From the NCBI GenBank assembly GCA_026120185.1, contig JANUWF010001213.1, positions 1,240,001 through 1,304,000 of the forward strand: DNA of 64,000 nt, written 5' to 3'. Shown here piece after piece: positions 13,564 through 25,269 of the stretch. Source of the stretch: Voacanga thouarsii (lineage: Eukaryota; Streptophyta; Magnoliopsida; Gentianales; Apocynaceae). Numbering within the stretch: position 1 is the first letter of the stretch; every line of letters begins with the position of its first letter. The position numbers were made by a program, and so were the translations under genes. The notes under the pieces were generated by a model. The model made no database searches. It worked only from the letters and a program-made list of their open reading frames with translations, and was not told the DNA's origin.

Positions 13564-16500
13564 ATGGCTAACCTTACTAAACTCAAATTTGTAGCTCTTA
13601 ATATTTCTGGAAAGAATTATATGTCATAAGTTCTCGATGCAAAAATCCATCTAAATGCTGAAGGCCTTAGTGAAATTATTAAAGAAAAAAAATAGTGCAT
13701 CTGCACAACAAAAGGCTAAAGCTTTGATTTTTATTCGTCATCATCTCGACGAAAATTTGAAAATGGAATATCTTACCAAAAAAGATCCATATGTCATGTG
13801 GGTAAATTTAAAAGAAAGATTTGACCACCTGAAGATGGTCATACTACCAACTGCACGGTATAAATGGTTGCACCAAAGATTGCAGATTTAAATCCGTGAA
13901 CGAATATAGCTCTGCTATGTATAAAATTACATCTCAATTAAAATTATGCAGAGAAAAAGTTACTGATGAAGATATGCCTTGAATATTGTCCTACAACAAC
14001 AATATCGAGAAAAATGGTATACAAAATTTACTGATTTAATTACTGTCCTCCTCATTGTAGAGAAAAATAATGAGTTATTATTGAAAAATCATGAAGCCAA
14101 ACCAACTGGCTCAACAGTACTCCCAGAAGTGAATGCTGGTGTCTCCAGTAGACGCCATAGTCATAGTCGTGGCCGTGGTCATGATTATGGTTGTGGACAC
14201 GCTTGATATTTCCCTTATCACAATAATAATCAAGCTGTGAAAAATACTGGACATCTAAAGTTGGAAAAAAAGATAATAAGGGAAAAGAAAAAGAAATGCA
14301 AGATTGTTATAGATGTGATATGAAAGGTCATTGGTCACATAACTATTGTACAACTAAACATTTAGTAGAATTATATCAAACTTCACTAAAAAAGAAAAAT
14401 AAAAATGTTAAAGCAAAATTTTCTCAATATTCAGTGAATGATGCTGACGAAAATGATATTGATCCAGACGATCATAATATCAATATTACCCATATGGATG
14501 TATTTGATTTTGTTTCGAACACTCAGACGGTAAGATAGACCATTTAATTGGTGATGATAGTGTCTAGAAGAACTAATACTTCACCCTGATATTTTTGAAA
14601 TTTTATTAAATTTTAATAATATTTATGTTTGTATATACATATTTGTGTTCAGATGGCTATTGTCAATGATGATGTATGTATTATTAATAGTGGAACTACA
14701 CACCATACTAAAAAATAAGAAATATTTTTCTTATCTTAAAAGGAGAAAAATAAATATTTATACTATAAATGGTTGTACAAATGTGATTGAAGGCTCCGAA
14801 AGAGCTAATATATTGTTGCTTGAAGGAACAACAATTAATATTGATAAGGCACTATTTGCATCAAAATCTAGAAGAAATTTATTAAGTTTTAAAGATATCT
14901 ACAGAAATGGGTATCATGTTGAAATAAATGAGGAAAATGGCATTGAGCATCTTTATATTATTGAAATTAATTCGGGTAAGAAATCTGTATTAGAAAAACT
15001 ACCATCTTTTTCTACTGGCCTATATTTTGCAAAAATATGTACAAGTGAAATTCATCATCTAGTAAATTAGAAGTTTACTGATCCTACTACTTTTAGCATT
15101 TGGCATGACTGGTTGGGTCATTTGGGATTTACCATGATGAGAAGAATAATCGAGAATACACATGGTCATCCCTTAAAAAATAAAAAGATATTGACATCAG
15201 AAAAATTCTCATATGCTGCATGTTTTCTAGGAAAATTAATTATTAGACCATTACCAGTAAAAATAGGAGTTGAAAGTCCTACATTTCTTGAATGGATTCA
15301 TAGAGACATTTGTGAACCTATTCATCCAGTATGTGGACCATCAAGATATTTTATGGTCTTAATTGATATATCATCCTGATGGTCACATGTGTGTTTATTA
15401 TCTACTCGCAACCTGATGTTTGCAAGATTACTTGCTCAAATAATTAAACTACGAGTACAATTTTCTGACCATCAAATTAAAAATATCCATTTGGATAATG
15501 CTAGTGAATTTTCATCACATGCTTTTGATGCATATTACATGTCAATTGGGATTAATGTTGAACATCCTATAGCTCATGTTCATACACAAAATTGTCTTAC
15601 TGAATCTTTTATTAAAACATTACAAGTAATTACTAGACTATTATTAATGAAAATAAATCTCTCAACATGTACCTAGGGACATGCTATTTTACATGTTGCA
15701 ACACTTGTACGTATAAGGCTGACTAGTTATCATAAATTCTCTCATTTGCAATTAGCTTTTGGTTTAGAACTAAATATTGCCCATTTAAGAATTTTTAGGT
15801 GTGCTGTATATGTTCCAATTGCACCAAACTAATGTATAAAGATGGGCCCTTAAAGAAGAAATGGGATATATGTTGGATATGATTCTCCATTTATTATCGG
15901 TATGTTGAACCTCTGACAGGAGATGTATTCATAGTAAGATTTGTTGATTATCATTTTGATGAATTATTATTCCCTAAATTAGGGGGAGAACATAAACAGT
16001 ATAAGAAAGATCTTGCTTGGACGGCATCATTAAATTATCTTGATCCACCCACAAACACGTGTGAAATTGAAGTTCACAAGATAATTCATTTGCAAAGCAT
16101 TGCAAATCAAATGCCAGATGCTTTTGTTGACTCCAGAAGAGTTACAAAATAGCATATTTCAACTATAAATGCTCCTATTCGAATTGAACTTCCAGCAGAA
16201 CAAAAGACTATACCTATAGTTGCTGAGTCAAAAGCATGCCAGAAGCGTGGCCGACCTCTTGGTTCTAAAGATAAAAATCCTCGAAAGAAAAGAGGATTAA
16301 ATGATCTAGATGATCATATTAAAGAAAAGAATGATAAAGACCAAAAGAGAACGGATGACAAAATAAAAGAACCAGAAGTTGATGAAAGTAACACTGAAAT
16401 TTTTATTAATTATATCACTTCCGGTAGAAGTTAGAATCGGATATAAATAGTTATTGATAATATATTTGCATATAATATATCTCTTGATGTTACATAAGAT

Positions 16501-18144
16501 AATGATGATCCTTAACCAATATCAGTTGATGAATGTTGGCATAGAAAAGATTGGCTACAATGGAAAGATGCGATTCAATCAGAGTTAAATGCGCTGACAA
16601 AATGTGAACTTCAGATCTGCAGTCTAAACACCGAAAGGTGTAAAATCTGTTGGTTACAAATGGATATTTAAGCGAAAGTGCAATGAAAATAATGAAATTG
16701 TATGATATATTGTACGTTTAGTAGCCTAAGATTTTTCACAAAGACCAAGTATTGATTATGATGAAACTTATTCTCCTGTTGTTGATGCTATTACACTCTG
16801 AAATCTTATTAGTTTGGTAGTACATGAAAAGATAGATATACGGCTATTAGATATTGTCACTGCTTACTTGTATGGAAATTTAGAAAATGATATTTACATG
16901 AAAATCCTCAAAGGATTTCGCATGTCTGAAGCATATAAACATTATCCTCATGAAAATTACTCCATCAAGCTACAAAAATCATTATATGGACTAAAGCAAT
17001 CTGGGCGCATGTGGTTTAATCGTCTTAGTGAATATTTATTGAAAGCGGGATTTAAAATGACTAGGTATGTCCATGTGTTTTTATTAAGAAATCTGGTTCT
17101 AAATTTGTGATATTAGCTATATATGTTGATAATAGTAATCTTATTAGAACTCCAGAAGAGCTCTAGGAAATAATTGATTATTTAAAAAGAGAATTTGAAA
17201 TCAAGGATTTTGGTAAAACTAAATTTTGCCTTGGTTTACAAATTGAACATTTGGAAAGTGGAACATTTATTCATCAATCAACATATACAACAAAAGTTCT
17301 AAAAAGATTTTACATAGATAAAACACATCCATTGGGCATTCCAATGGTTGTCCAGTCATTAAATGTGAATAAAGATCATTTCCGACCTCAAGAAGATGAT
17401 GAAGAATTCCTTGGTTCTGAAGTACCATATCTCAGTGCAATTAGTGCATTGATGTATCTTGCTAACAATACACGACTTGATATTGCATTTGCTATCAATT
17501 TATTAGCAAGATTTATTTCTTCACCAACACGACAACATTGGAACGGAATTAAACAAGTCCTTTGATATCTCCAAGGTACAATTGATCTCGAATTTTTTTA
17601 TTCAAATAAAACTAGCCCAACATTGATAGGTTATGCAGATGCTGGTTATTTATCTAATCCACATAAAGAACGTTCTCAAACAAGCCATCTATTTACCTGT
17701 GCAAATACTGTTATATCATGGTGTTCTACAAAATAATCTATAACAACTGCTTCTTCAAATCATACTGAAATTATAGCCCTTCATGAAGTAAGTAAAAAAT
17801 GTGTATGGTTAACATCAGTGATTCATTATATCCGAGAAAGTTTTGAATTATCATCTATAAGACATATTCCAACTCCTCTTTCTAAAGACAATGCAGCTTG
17901 CATAGTTCAATTATGAGGAGAATATATTAAAGGAGATCGGACAAAACATATTTCACCAAAATTCTTCTTTACTCATGAATTCCAGAAGAAAGGTGAAATT
18001 GATGTGCTACAAATTCAGTCATGTGACAACTTGGCAGATATTTTCACGAAAACTTTACCAACTGAAATATTTGAGAAGTTGAGATATAAAATCGGTATGC
18101 GTCAGTTCAAAGATTTAAAGGAATCATCTCATCAGGGGGAGTAA
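13564..18144 (+). pseudogene. Copia gag-pol remnant
   Basis: Starts MANLTKLKFVALNISG, typical of copia gag. A CX2CX4HX4C zinc knuckle lies at 14305-14349 (CYRCDMKGHWSHNYC). The protease site, normally DSG, reads NSGTT (about 14683). The integrase has the HHCC region near 15100-15230 and a D-D-E core near 15300-15600. The reverse transcriptase has AYLYGNLENDIYMKI (about 16860) and SLYGLKQSGRMW (about 16985). Its catalytic YVDD box reads YVDN (17122-17133). RNase H follows (GYADAGYLSNP, near 17630). Many stops occur, including one in the first 25 codons, one after the integrase ISS and one in RNase H (STK-stop). Altered protease and RT sites and the stops all say inactive. Confidence 0.93.
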
Positions 18145-18264
18145 TAAGCAAACATATAGAATAGTGTAATCTTTTTCCTTTATTAGATTTTTTTTCCATT
18201 GGGTTTTTATCTAATAAGGTTTTAACAAGGCATATTATTTATGTCATGACCATCTAAGGGGGAG

Positions 18265-18535
18265 TGTTATGAATTAGTAGATATGGATGTCCAACATTAA
18301 GAGTTAGTGGAGACACCACTAATACATTAGTGGAAATAAATGATGAATTCCACTAAGAAAGCACTATAAATAGAGCTCTTCCCAAGCCTGGAAGATATAC
18401 CATTTTGTGAGAGAATTGTTAGAGAAAATTGTGAGAGAAAAGAAAGAGAAAAGTTTGAAGAAATTCTTGTGCAAATAATAGTTAGAGATCTATTGTGTGT
18501 AGATTTTATTCTAACACTATCAAAATTTCATAACA
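18265..18535 (+). repeat. 3' LTR of the copia element
   Basis: 271 bp, the same sequence as the 5' LTR except for a 24-bp gap near its start and scattered substitutions. It directly follows the polypurine tract and is followed by the AAAGT duplication. Confidence 0.93.
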
Positions 18536-18540
18536 AAAGT

Positions 18541-19851
18541 CAGAATTGAGAAATAGCGTAGAAAAGGAAAGAGAGAACTTAGTGCTGGCTTGGTCCACTG
18601 TCGGAAAACATATAGTCAATAATTTACTAAGGGTGCATTGGAGTACAAACTCTATTCAATTTAAAATGTTATTTTAATTTTAATTTAATTAAGTTAAATA
18701 ATTTTTATTTTTAATAATTAACATATATTCACAATATATAATAGTCTTTTCTTTTGATTTATTTAAATCTTATATACATACATATATATATATATATTAT
18801 TTTTATCTATTTACGTCTTAAATAAACTCGGTCGGTCTTGGAGACATTATTCCTAAAAAAATAAAAATAAATGAAAGTCACAAGGAACTTTTTATTAAAA
18901 TATTATACTTTTAAATAAATAAATAAATAATAATAATAGTAATTAGTTACATATGTTGATCTATTTTTTTCCAAGCATAAATTGCTATTGTCACTTGTCA
19001 TCGTGCTAATTTTAAGACCTCCTTGATATCTTTTTCAAAACATATTAGTAGAGTTTGGAAATGGTGACTGCTCAAAGAAAACTGTCATTCCATGTTACTA
19101 CCTCAATTTCATAATATAAGTCACCTTAAAATTGAAAAATTTTTTCACAATATAAATCGTTTTACAAAATTTTATAAAAAAATTATTACTTTTTTCTAGG
19201 TCTACTCCTCCTTACAATCTCTTTCTTTCTATTAATTATGACCCAACTCATCTACATATATTATATTATATTTTAAAGTGGGTGTTTAAAATAATTATAT
19301 TTCGGTTAATAATCGGTCGGTAAAATAATTATTATATAAAAAATATATACATATATTATATTATATTTTAAAGTGGGTGTTATTTTTCTATTTGTTTCTA
19401 AATATTCTACATTCTTTGGTCCTTTTTTTTTAAAAATTCATCCTATTTTCTTATATAAAAACACCAAATTTATTTTTCTATAGCAAATTTGCATTATTTA
19501 GTCTTTTGGTTTCTTAAAAAAAAGTATACTTTTATTAACTATAATTAGATATAATTATCTAGATGAACTAAGTTACAAAATATAATGAATCAAATAATAT
19601 TTTTGAAAACTTGTGGTCCTAAGGATTTCTTTTGAAAACTTTAGGGACTTAGATATAATTATCTAAATGAACTAAGTTAAAAAATATAAAGATTGAATTA
19701 CTTATTTTAAAAGTTTGTTTATTTATTTTTACACTCGGCTCGTTATTTTTCAAAATATATTTAAAATAAGTTGTGCTTAAAAAAATTTATGGTCATAAGG
19801 GTTTCTTTTAGAAACTTTAGGGATATAAATATAATTATCCAAATGAACTAA
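18541..19851. other. AT-rich sequence with local tandem duplications
   Basis: No gene. Three related copies of a segment with the phrase ATATAATTATCTAAATGAACTAAG occur near 19545-19590, 19611-19700 and 19781-19851. The last is split by the MITE that follows. A short direct repeat (TATATTATATTTTAAAGTGGGTGTT type) occurs near 19258-19290 and 19354-19380. Confidence 0.6.
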
Positions 19852-20271
19852 GGCTTGGTTTGGTTGGACTGTTTTGTGGAAGTAAATGTGGTGGTAAATA
19901 AGACATTTACCTCGTTTGGTTGGATGTAGATGTGGAGGAGAAGTAAATTAGGAGGGAGTACACTACCCTTCCACATCAGCATTTCCTCCCCTTCTAATTT
20001 AAAGAGATTTGGAGAGAGAAAATAAAGTGGAAGTGATAATGACAACATTGACCATATTTTTAACATTAAAATTTTAATAAAATAAATAATGAGGGATAAA
20101 ATAGTAAACTAAATTAATTATTCTCTTTCTTCTTCTCTCTCCTTCCCTTCCTATTTTCACTCCAACAAAACAGGATAAGAGTAAATACATTAACTTCCTC
20201 TAGTGGAAGTAAAATGTTCCATTATTCCTTCCCTTTCCTCTCCCCCTCCCCTTCGCGAACCAAACCAAACC
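19852..20271. mobile_element. PIF/Harbinger-like MITE
   Basis: 420 bp with terminal inverted repeats GGCTTGGTTTGGTTGG (left) and, read on the other strand, GGTTTGGTTTGGTTCG (right). Flanked by TAA on both sides (19849-19851 and 20272-20274), the 3-bp target typical of PIF/Harbinger. The neighbouring repeat copy near 19660 reads GAACTAAGTTAAAAAATA without interruption, giving an internal empty-site control. No transposase is present, so it is non-autonomous. Confidence 0.88.
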
Positions 20272-20274
20272 TAA

Positions 20275-21270
20275 GTTAAAAAATGTAGGGATTCAACTAG
20301 TGACTAAATGCGTTAACAATTAACTAATATATGACCTTAAGTCTTAATACACATTCACATATAATTTGAAAATAAATAAATTTTATCTATAATAATTACA
20401 ATTTATATATGTGCATATATACAGAAAGACAAAATGTGATATAGTAATTAAAAGTATGGGATAAAAATAGTAACTTTACTAAGTATTTCTACTTTTTATA
20501 CTGAAAACTTGTTATTTTAATAATTTTTTTTGTATATGATATAAATTTAAAAGTTTAGCAATTTGAATTAAAAAAAAAAAAAAGAATCACATATACGAAT
20601 ATATTGACAATTTATATGCATTAATAAAGATAATTCTTATTTAATTTTGTGTGATTTATAGTAATTACTATTTATATATGTGCATGTATATAGAAAAACA
20701 TAAATACGATGGAAACACATCCTACACATATACATGACGCCTATATATTAATATTGTCATACAAATACAAGTAAAAATTTTACATTATGATAAAGAGAAT
20801 AACAATTATATCTATTAATAAAATTATGTGTACAGATATAATATAACTTTTTGATTGTTAAATTTAATACACCTAATTGATGAATTGTTTAATGTCTATT
20901 TAGTTTATGAATATTTACATAATTAAAAAATTATGAACTGAGTCTTCTAAATTCAAAAGTATTTATTATTTTAAAAAAATTATAACTAAGAAATTTGTTG
21001 TATAACTAAAAGTATAAAAAATTTGCTTACTTTTATTATTAATTCAAAAATAAAATTTATATCATTTAAGAATATATGTACAGAATAATTATATACTCTA
21101 ATAAATAGAAGCAAATTAAAAATGAAAAAATTTTAAAAAATTAAAAGTGATAAAAAAAATTTACTTTAATTATTTATTTAAATCAAAATTTACAAGTTTT
21201 AGAAGTGTATTTCATATAATTGTAATATTTTGTAAGAAGTAAATAAATATAATATGTGTTTCCAATTTGC
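20275..21270. other. AT-rich intergenic sequence
   Basis: No gene recognised. Two loosely similar segments with ATTTATATATGTGCATRTATA occur near 20400 and 20670, a diverged local duplication. Poly-A of about 14 near 20570. Confidence 0.5.
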
Positions 21271-21274
21271 ATAA

Positions 21275-21345
21275 ACAACGACATAGCACAGCGGTTGGAA
21301 CACTACGTCTCCACAATAGAGACGCAGGTTCGACTCTTGTTTGTG
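21275..21345 (+). repeat. tRNA-like pol III promoter segment (SINE-head candidate)
   Basis: Box A TAGCACAGCGG (21284-21294) fits the consensus, and box B GGTTCGACTCT (21327-21337) matches at all but the last base. They are about 32 bp apart, as in tRNA genes and tRNA-derived SINEs. A GC-richer body follows to about 21460, then long A/T runs. The short MFPICIN frame over it is not a gene. It may be a SINE adopted by the neighbouring transposon. Confidence 0.55.
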
Positions 21346-21479
21346 CAGGACAAGGGAAGGATTTTCGCTCGCCAGTCTGGCGAGGCCAGCGCAGCACCAT
21401 GTGTGCAGCGATATGGCATCATGTGGCCGCCACGTGGTGAACCCTTCTGCGACGTGACATATTTCAAATTTTTTTTAAA

Positions 21480-21947
21480 AAAATTTAAAATTTTTTTTGT
21501 TTTGAATTTTTTCAGTGATGACTCATTTTTTGTCACTAAATGGATACCATTTAGTGATAACCCTTTTTTTTGTCATTAGATTTTTTTGTTATTTTCTTTT
21601 TTTTTTCTAAAAATTGCAAGATTTGTCACTAAATGATGGGACATTAGTGACAACTTATTGTTGGCACAATTAATTACTGATTAGTGACAACGAAATAGCA
21701 ATTGTGACAAAATTTTTAGTGAATTAGTGACAAGAAGCATTATCACTAATACATGTCGACATTTAGTGATTACAAGCTGTTGTCACTAATGCTAAGGCTT
21801 TAGTTACCGATTATGTCGACATTATATTTGTTGGTAAGTGGTTGGAAAAGTTTTAAATTTTTCCAATTTTTATTTCGGTTGGTAATTACTGACCGAATGT
21901 GGTCGGTTGGTAATAGTTAGTTGGTATATTACATTTTTCTAGTAGTG
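21480..21947 (-). mobile_element. CACTA-type transposon right end
   Basis: Read on the minus strand from 21947 the sequence begins CACTACTAGAAAAATG, the hallmark CACTA terminus. Inside it, a subterminal zone carries many copies of the motif GTCACTAA/TTAGTGACAA in both orientations (21520-21790), as is usual for CACTA elements. ATG flanks it at 21948; ATG also occurs at 12339-12341, where copy D is cut, but no CACTA left end is seen there. No transposase is recognised, so this is a fragment or a non-autonomous derivative. Confidence 0.7.
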
Positions 21948-22092
21948 ATGAAATGAGATGCAAAATGAAACCTGCTCACTAGAGAGGCGAAAAATGGACT
22001 CTACTGTGCTGGATTTTCAAGCTCTGGGCTTTTTGGATTATCAAATGATGCAAAAAATATTGCAAAAGATATAGCTTCTCATTTCATATACT
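21948..22092 (+). pseudogene. YUCCA-like exon-4 fragment
   Basis: Matches exon 4 from the MKPAHW codons (TGCAAAATGAAACC) to the SHF end. It has a TGG-to-TAG change (CACTAGAGAGG) and one added A (GCGAAAAATGG). It lies between the CACTA end and a solo LTR. Its 3' flank continues after the LTR at 25215 and again at 27577. It could be the displaced 3' end of copy D. Confidence 0.8.
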
Positions 22093-22097
22093 TAAAA

Positions 22098-25000
22098 TGT
22101 AACAACCCCCACTTTTGTACCTTAATCCATTAGTACTAAGCATAGAATATGAATTTGTGTAAGTGACCAGAACAAGCAATGGTTAGTATAATGAGATGAA
22201 TGTTTTGGTATGATAAACATATTTAAGGGCATTATTGAAAATTTGAAATTATGGGGACTTGAATGGAGTTTTTGTAGAATGGGAATTTTGAAATTATGGG
22301 GACTCTAAATCTTCAAATTATGACTACTTTTAGTAGAATGGGAATTTAAGGGTACATTAAGAACAAAAATTGATCAGTGTGATGAGACAAGTGTTCTAGT
22401 ATAAATGAAGCTATCGGATGTATCAGGGGCATTTTTGTAATTTTGTTCATGATCAGAATTTTGACCGTAAATTGGGAAGAATTGAAAAGGAATTGAGAAT
22501 TTTGATTCCCACTATTGAATTCAGTACAATTTATAGATTTCATTAGTGGAATAAAATAATTTCCCGATACAGACTGAAATTACAGTTATTTTCTGAAGAA
22601 AATTCTAAAGTGCGGTTGGCATTAAGACAAGTGGTGTAATATGATTGGAGGATACAAACAAGTGTCAAAATACCATTGTGAAAGTAAGATATTTGTGGGA
22701 TTATTTTATTTCAAAAGCTTATTGAATAAGATTAATAATTAAAGAAATTAATTAAATCAACCAATAGGAAAATGGTTGGAAATTAGATAGCCCACAATAG
22801 TTGACTTTATGACCAATCTCGGTCACAATTTGGACCAAGAAATGGCAGTGCAACTGTATTTCAACAGCTAAAAATGAATAGCAAGAAGAGAGAAAGAAGA
22901 GACATAAAAAAAAAGGAAAGAAAAGATAGAGAAAAATAGGAAGAAAAAGAAAAAAGTGAGAGAAAGAAAAAAGTGTGTGTGTTCTTGGAGCAAAATCAAG
23001 CCAAGAGATCCCATATATAAGGTAAAACATCATACTCCTTGAATTAAAGTTGTAGATTAAATTGTGAGGATTATTTTGGTATTAATTTTATTGAGAAATT
23101 CATGAGAATTATAAGAATTACTTGGACAATTGCTATGTTTTGGGACTGTTTTGTGTGTGTTGTATGCCGACTGATTAGAGAAGCTATATACTATGTTTGA
23201 TATGATAGATGAAGTGTTTTAATGGTGGTTTAATTGATAGTTCATGACTGCACAAGAAGGTGTAAGAAATGGAAAGGAAAGATGGAATTATTGTTGAAGA
23301 AAATGAATTGTTAATGTTGTTGTTTGCACTTGTTGAACTTGATGGTGGAAAATGTGATTTTGCTGGGCTAAGTCTCTCTGAAAATCAGAGAGTTGAAGGC
23401 CATTATGATGGAATTTAAGATGGTTTAAGTGTTATATAGTCATCAAGATTAACTTAGAATAGATGGTATGAAGAAAGGAAACAAAAACAGAAATTCTGTT
23501 TGGAAGAAATCCCGAGCAGCCTTGAAGAACAAATAAACTGTACAAATTGGCTTGTTCATTTGGAACCTTATGACCTGAAACTTGTAGCTAAATGTCTTAG
23601 GGTTATTTTGGGACCAATTTTTCAGGATTTGGAGTTGTGAGTAAAATGTTATGATGAAAATATCACAAGCTGCCAAAACAGTAACGAGATTGAGAAACTG
23701 AGATGTTGTAAGCAAAACTGAATGAAATAAGAAGGGAAATCAGTGGTTCATGAATTGGAAATCATAAAGGAATGTTTTGAGGACATTTTTGGAACAAGTT
23801 TGACTTCAATTGGATTTATGCATCAAAAGTTATTATATAAACAAACAAGTGTGACAAGAATGAAGAAATGCAGAATTCTATTTGGCGAGAAATAAGCTCA
23901 AGTATTGTTTTATTGGTATTGATGATGAAAAAGAGATCACAAGAACATATGGGAACCTTGGATATTTTTTTGAATAAAGAGATGTGAAATGAATTAATGA
24001 GCCTTCGGTCATTCCAAGTATTTATCTCATTTTGGTTGGAAGAAGTGAGAAAGAAGAAAATGGAATATTTTCTATTCACATAATAGTTTTGTGTTAGTCG
24101 TACATTAGAATGATAAGTGAGGTTTAGAATGACCCTTGATATAGGTCATTTATCTTCAAAGCTTTGTAAATGACTAAGAGTACTATATAGGTCATCACAT
24201 TGAACTAGGACACGAGGTGAGTCCCATTGTTTTTTTAATCTTGTTTTAGCTAAGTGTTTTCTTAAAACATTCATGTGCTTTTCTGATACAGTTAATGCTT
24301 TTCTAATATATTATGAGATGAATGTTACACCTGAGTATGAAAGCATTATCAAGCACTCGATTTCTTGAATATCCTGGATGTGAAATACCGCGTGTGATCT
24401 TTTCAATTTTCAAATCCCGATTTTGGTAAAGTGTTTTCTTGATATGGAAAAGAGTTTCCTGGTGTGCTCAAGTGCGAGCTTTCTATATGGATTTGGAAAC
24501 ATGATGAATAATATGAATCTTGAATTCTTGAACTTGTCAATCTTTGAATCCAATACATGAGTAACTTGATTACTTGGTATAAGCACTAACTTGAATACTT
24601 GGTGTATGCACTAACCTAAATACTTGGCATATATACTAACTTGAATACTTGGCGTAAGCACTGACTTGAATACTTGGCGTATGCACTAACTTGACTACTT
24701 GGCGTAAGCACTGACTTGAATACTTGGTGTAAGTACTGACTATACTTGAATACTTGAATCAGAATATTTTATACTAAAATTTCTGAATACTTGAATCAAC
24801 ATGTTTTCACTTGAAATCCTTGAATACTTTATTTGAGAATGTTCTCACAAGAGAATTTCTGAACTAGCTTATTTTGAAACTATTCTTCATGAGATCTTTT
24901 CAGTGGAAAACACTAGCACACACGAGACTCATTGAGCTTTATGTTCACACGTGTGTTATCTTTTTTGAAAAATTTAGGATCAAAGGTGCAGCAAAAGTGT

Positions 25001-25214
25001 AGTGGGCCCCCAGATGCTCATGCTACATCATGGACTTGTTATACCCTTGAGTGTATGTATCAGAAGCCAAATTCTTCTACTTTTTTATTTTGAAAAAAAC
25101 CTCTGCTGCCTATTGAGTGAAGTTTGTTATAAAGACCAATTGTTTGAACAATCAGACGGGCCGACATCCCATAAAGTTACAACCTACTACATTATGGAAA
25201 TATAGGGTGTTACA
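22098..25214 (+). mobile_element. Solo LTR, Ty3/gypsy type, 3.1 kb
   Basis: Starts TGTAACAACCCCCAC and ends TAGGGTGTTACA, flanked on both sides by TAAAA (22093-22097 and 25215-25219). Joining the flanks restores the array 3' region known from the other copies (CATATAC...GATAAT...AATTGGTAGC), which confirms the insertion. Its length and TGTAACA...TGTTACA ends fit a long gypsy LTR. No primer site, gag or pol is inside, so this is a solo LTR left by LTR-LTR recombination. Minus-strand hydrophobic frames inside it (for example 22752-23033) are chance. Confidence 0.88.
24564..24738. repeat. 25-bp minisatellite inside the solo LTR
   Basis: Seven tandem units of 25 bp with the pattern CTTGAATACTTGGCGTAAGC then ACTGA, varying at a few positions (GCGT/GTGT/GCAT; AAGC/ATGC). 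A partial eighth unit follows after TATA. Confidence 0.9.
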
Positions 25215-25269
25215 TAAAATGATAATAGTTTAAGAATTGGTAGCCATATTTACTATCTCATGTTATCAA
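25215..25269 (+). other. Array 3' flank between two solo LTRs
   Basis: 55 bp of the YUCCA array's 3' region (AATTGGTAGCCATATTTACT), left between the gypsy solo LTR and the copia solo LTR. It links the exon-4 fragment at 21948 to the flank at 27577. Confidence 0.8.

Larger units (their letters stand above)
13205..18535 (+). mobile_element. Complete Ty1/copia LTR retrotransposon, degenerate
   Basis: A 5331 bp element with LTRs at 13205-13499 and 18265-18535, both starting TGTTATGA and ending TTTCATAACA. It is flanked by a perfect 5-bp duplication AAAGT (13200-13204 and 18536-18540). A primer-binding-like sequence CGTTATCAGCACAAG begins at 13500, and a polypurine tract AAGGGGGAG precedes the 3' LTR. 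The order gag, protease, integrase, reverse transcriptase, RNase H defines Ty1/copia. Stops and frameshifts break the reading frame throughout, so it cannot move by itself. Confidence 0.95.

Noticed and set aside
21284..21337. Functional tRNA gene
   Set aside because: Only box A and box B fit; no convincing cloverleaf arms or anticodon loop could be drawn.
21256..21579. Frame of 107 residues over the tRNA-like segment
   Set aside because: Composition-driven C-terminal Phe run over A/T-rich DNA, and it overlaps pol III promoter-like boxes; no domain.
22752..23033. Minus-strand hydrophobic frame (Phe/Leu-rich) as a membrane protein
   Set aside because: It lies inside the solo LTR opposite a purine-rich tract, which gives Phe/Leu/Ser by composition.
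24562..24741. CRISPR-like array
   Set aside because: The 25-bp units are directly adjacent without spacers, inside a plant LTR: a minisatellite.
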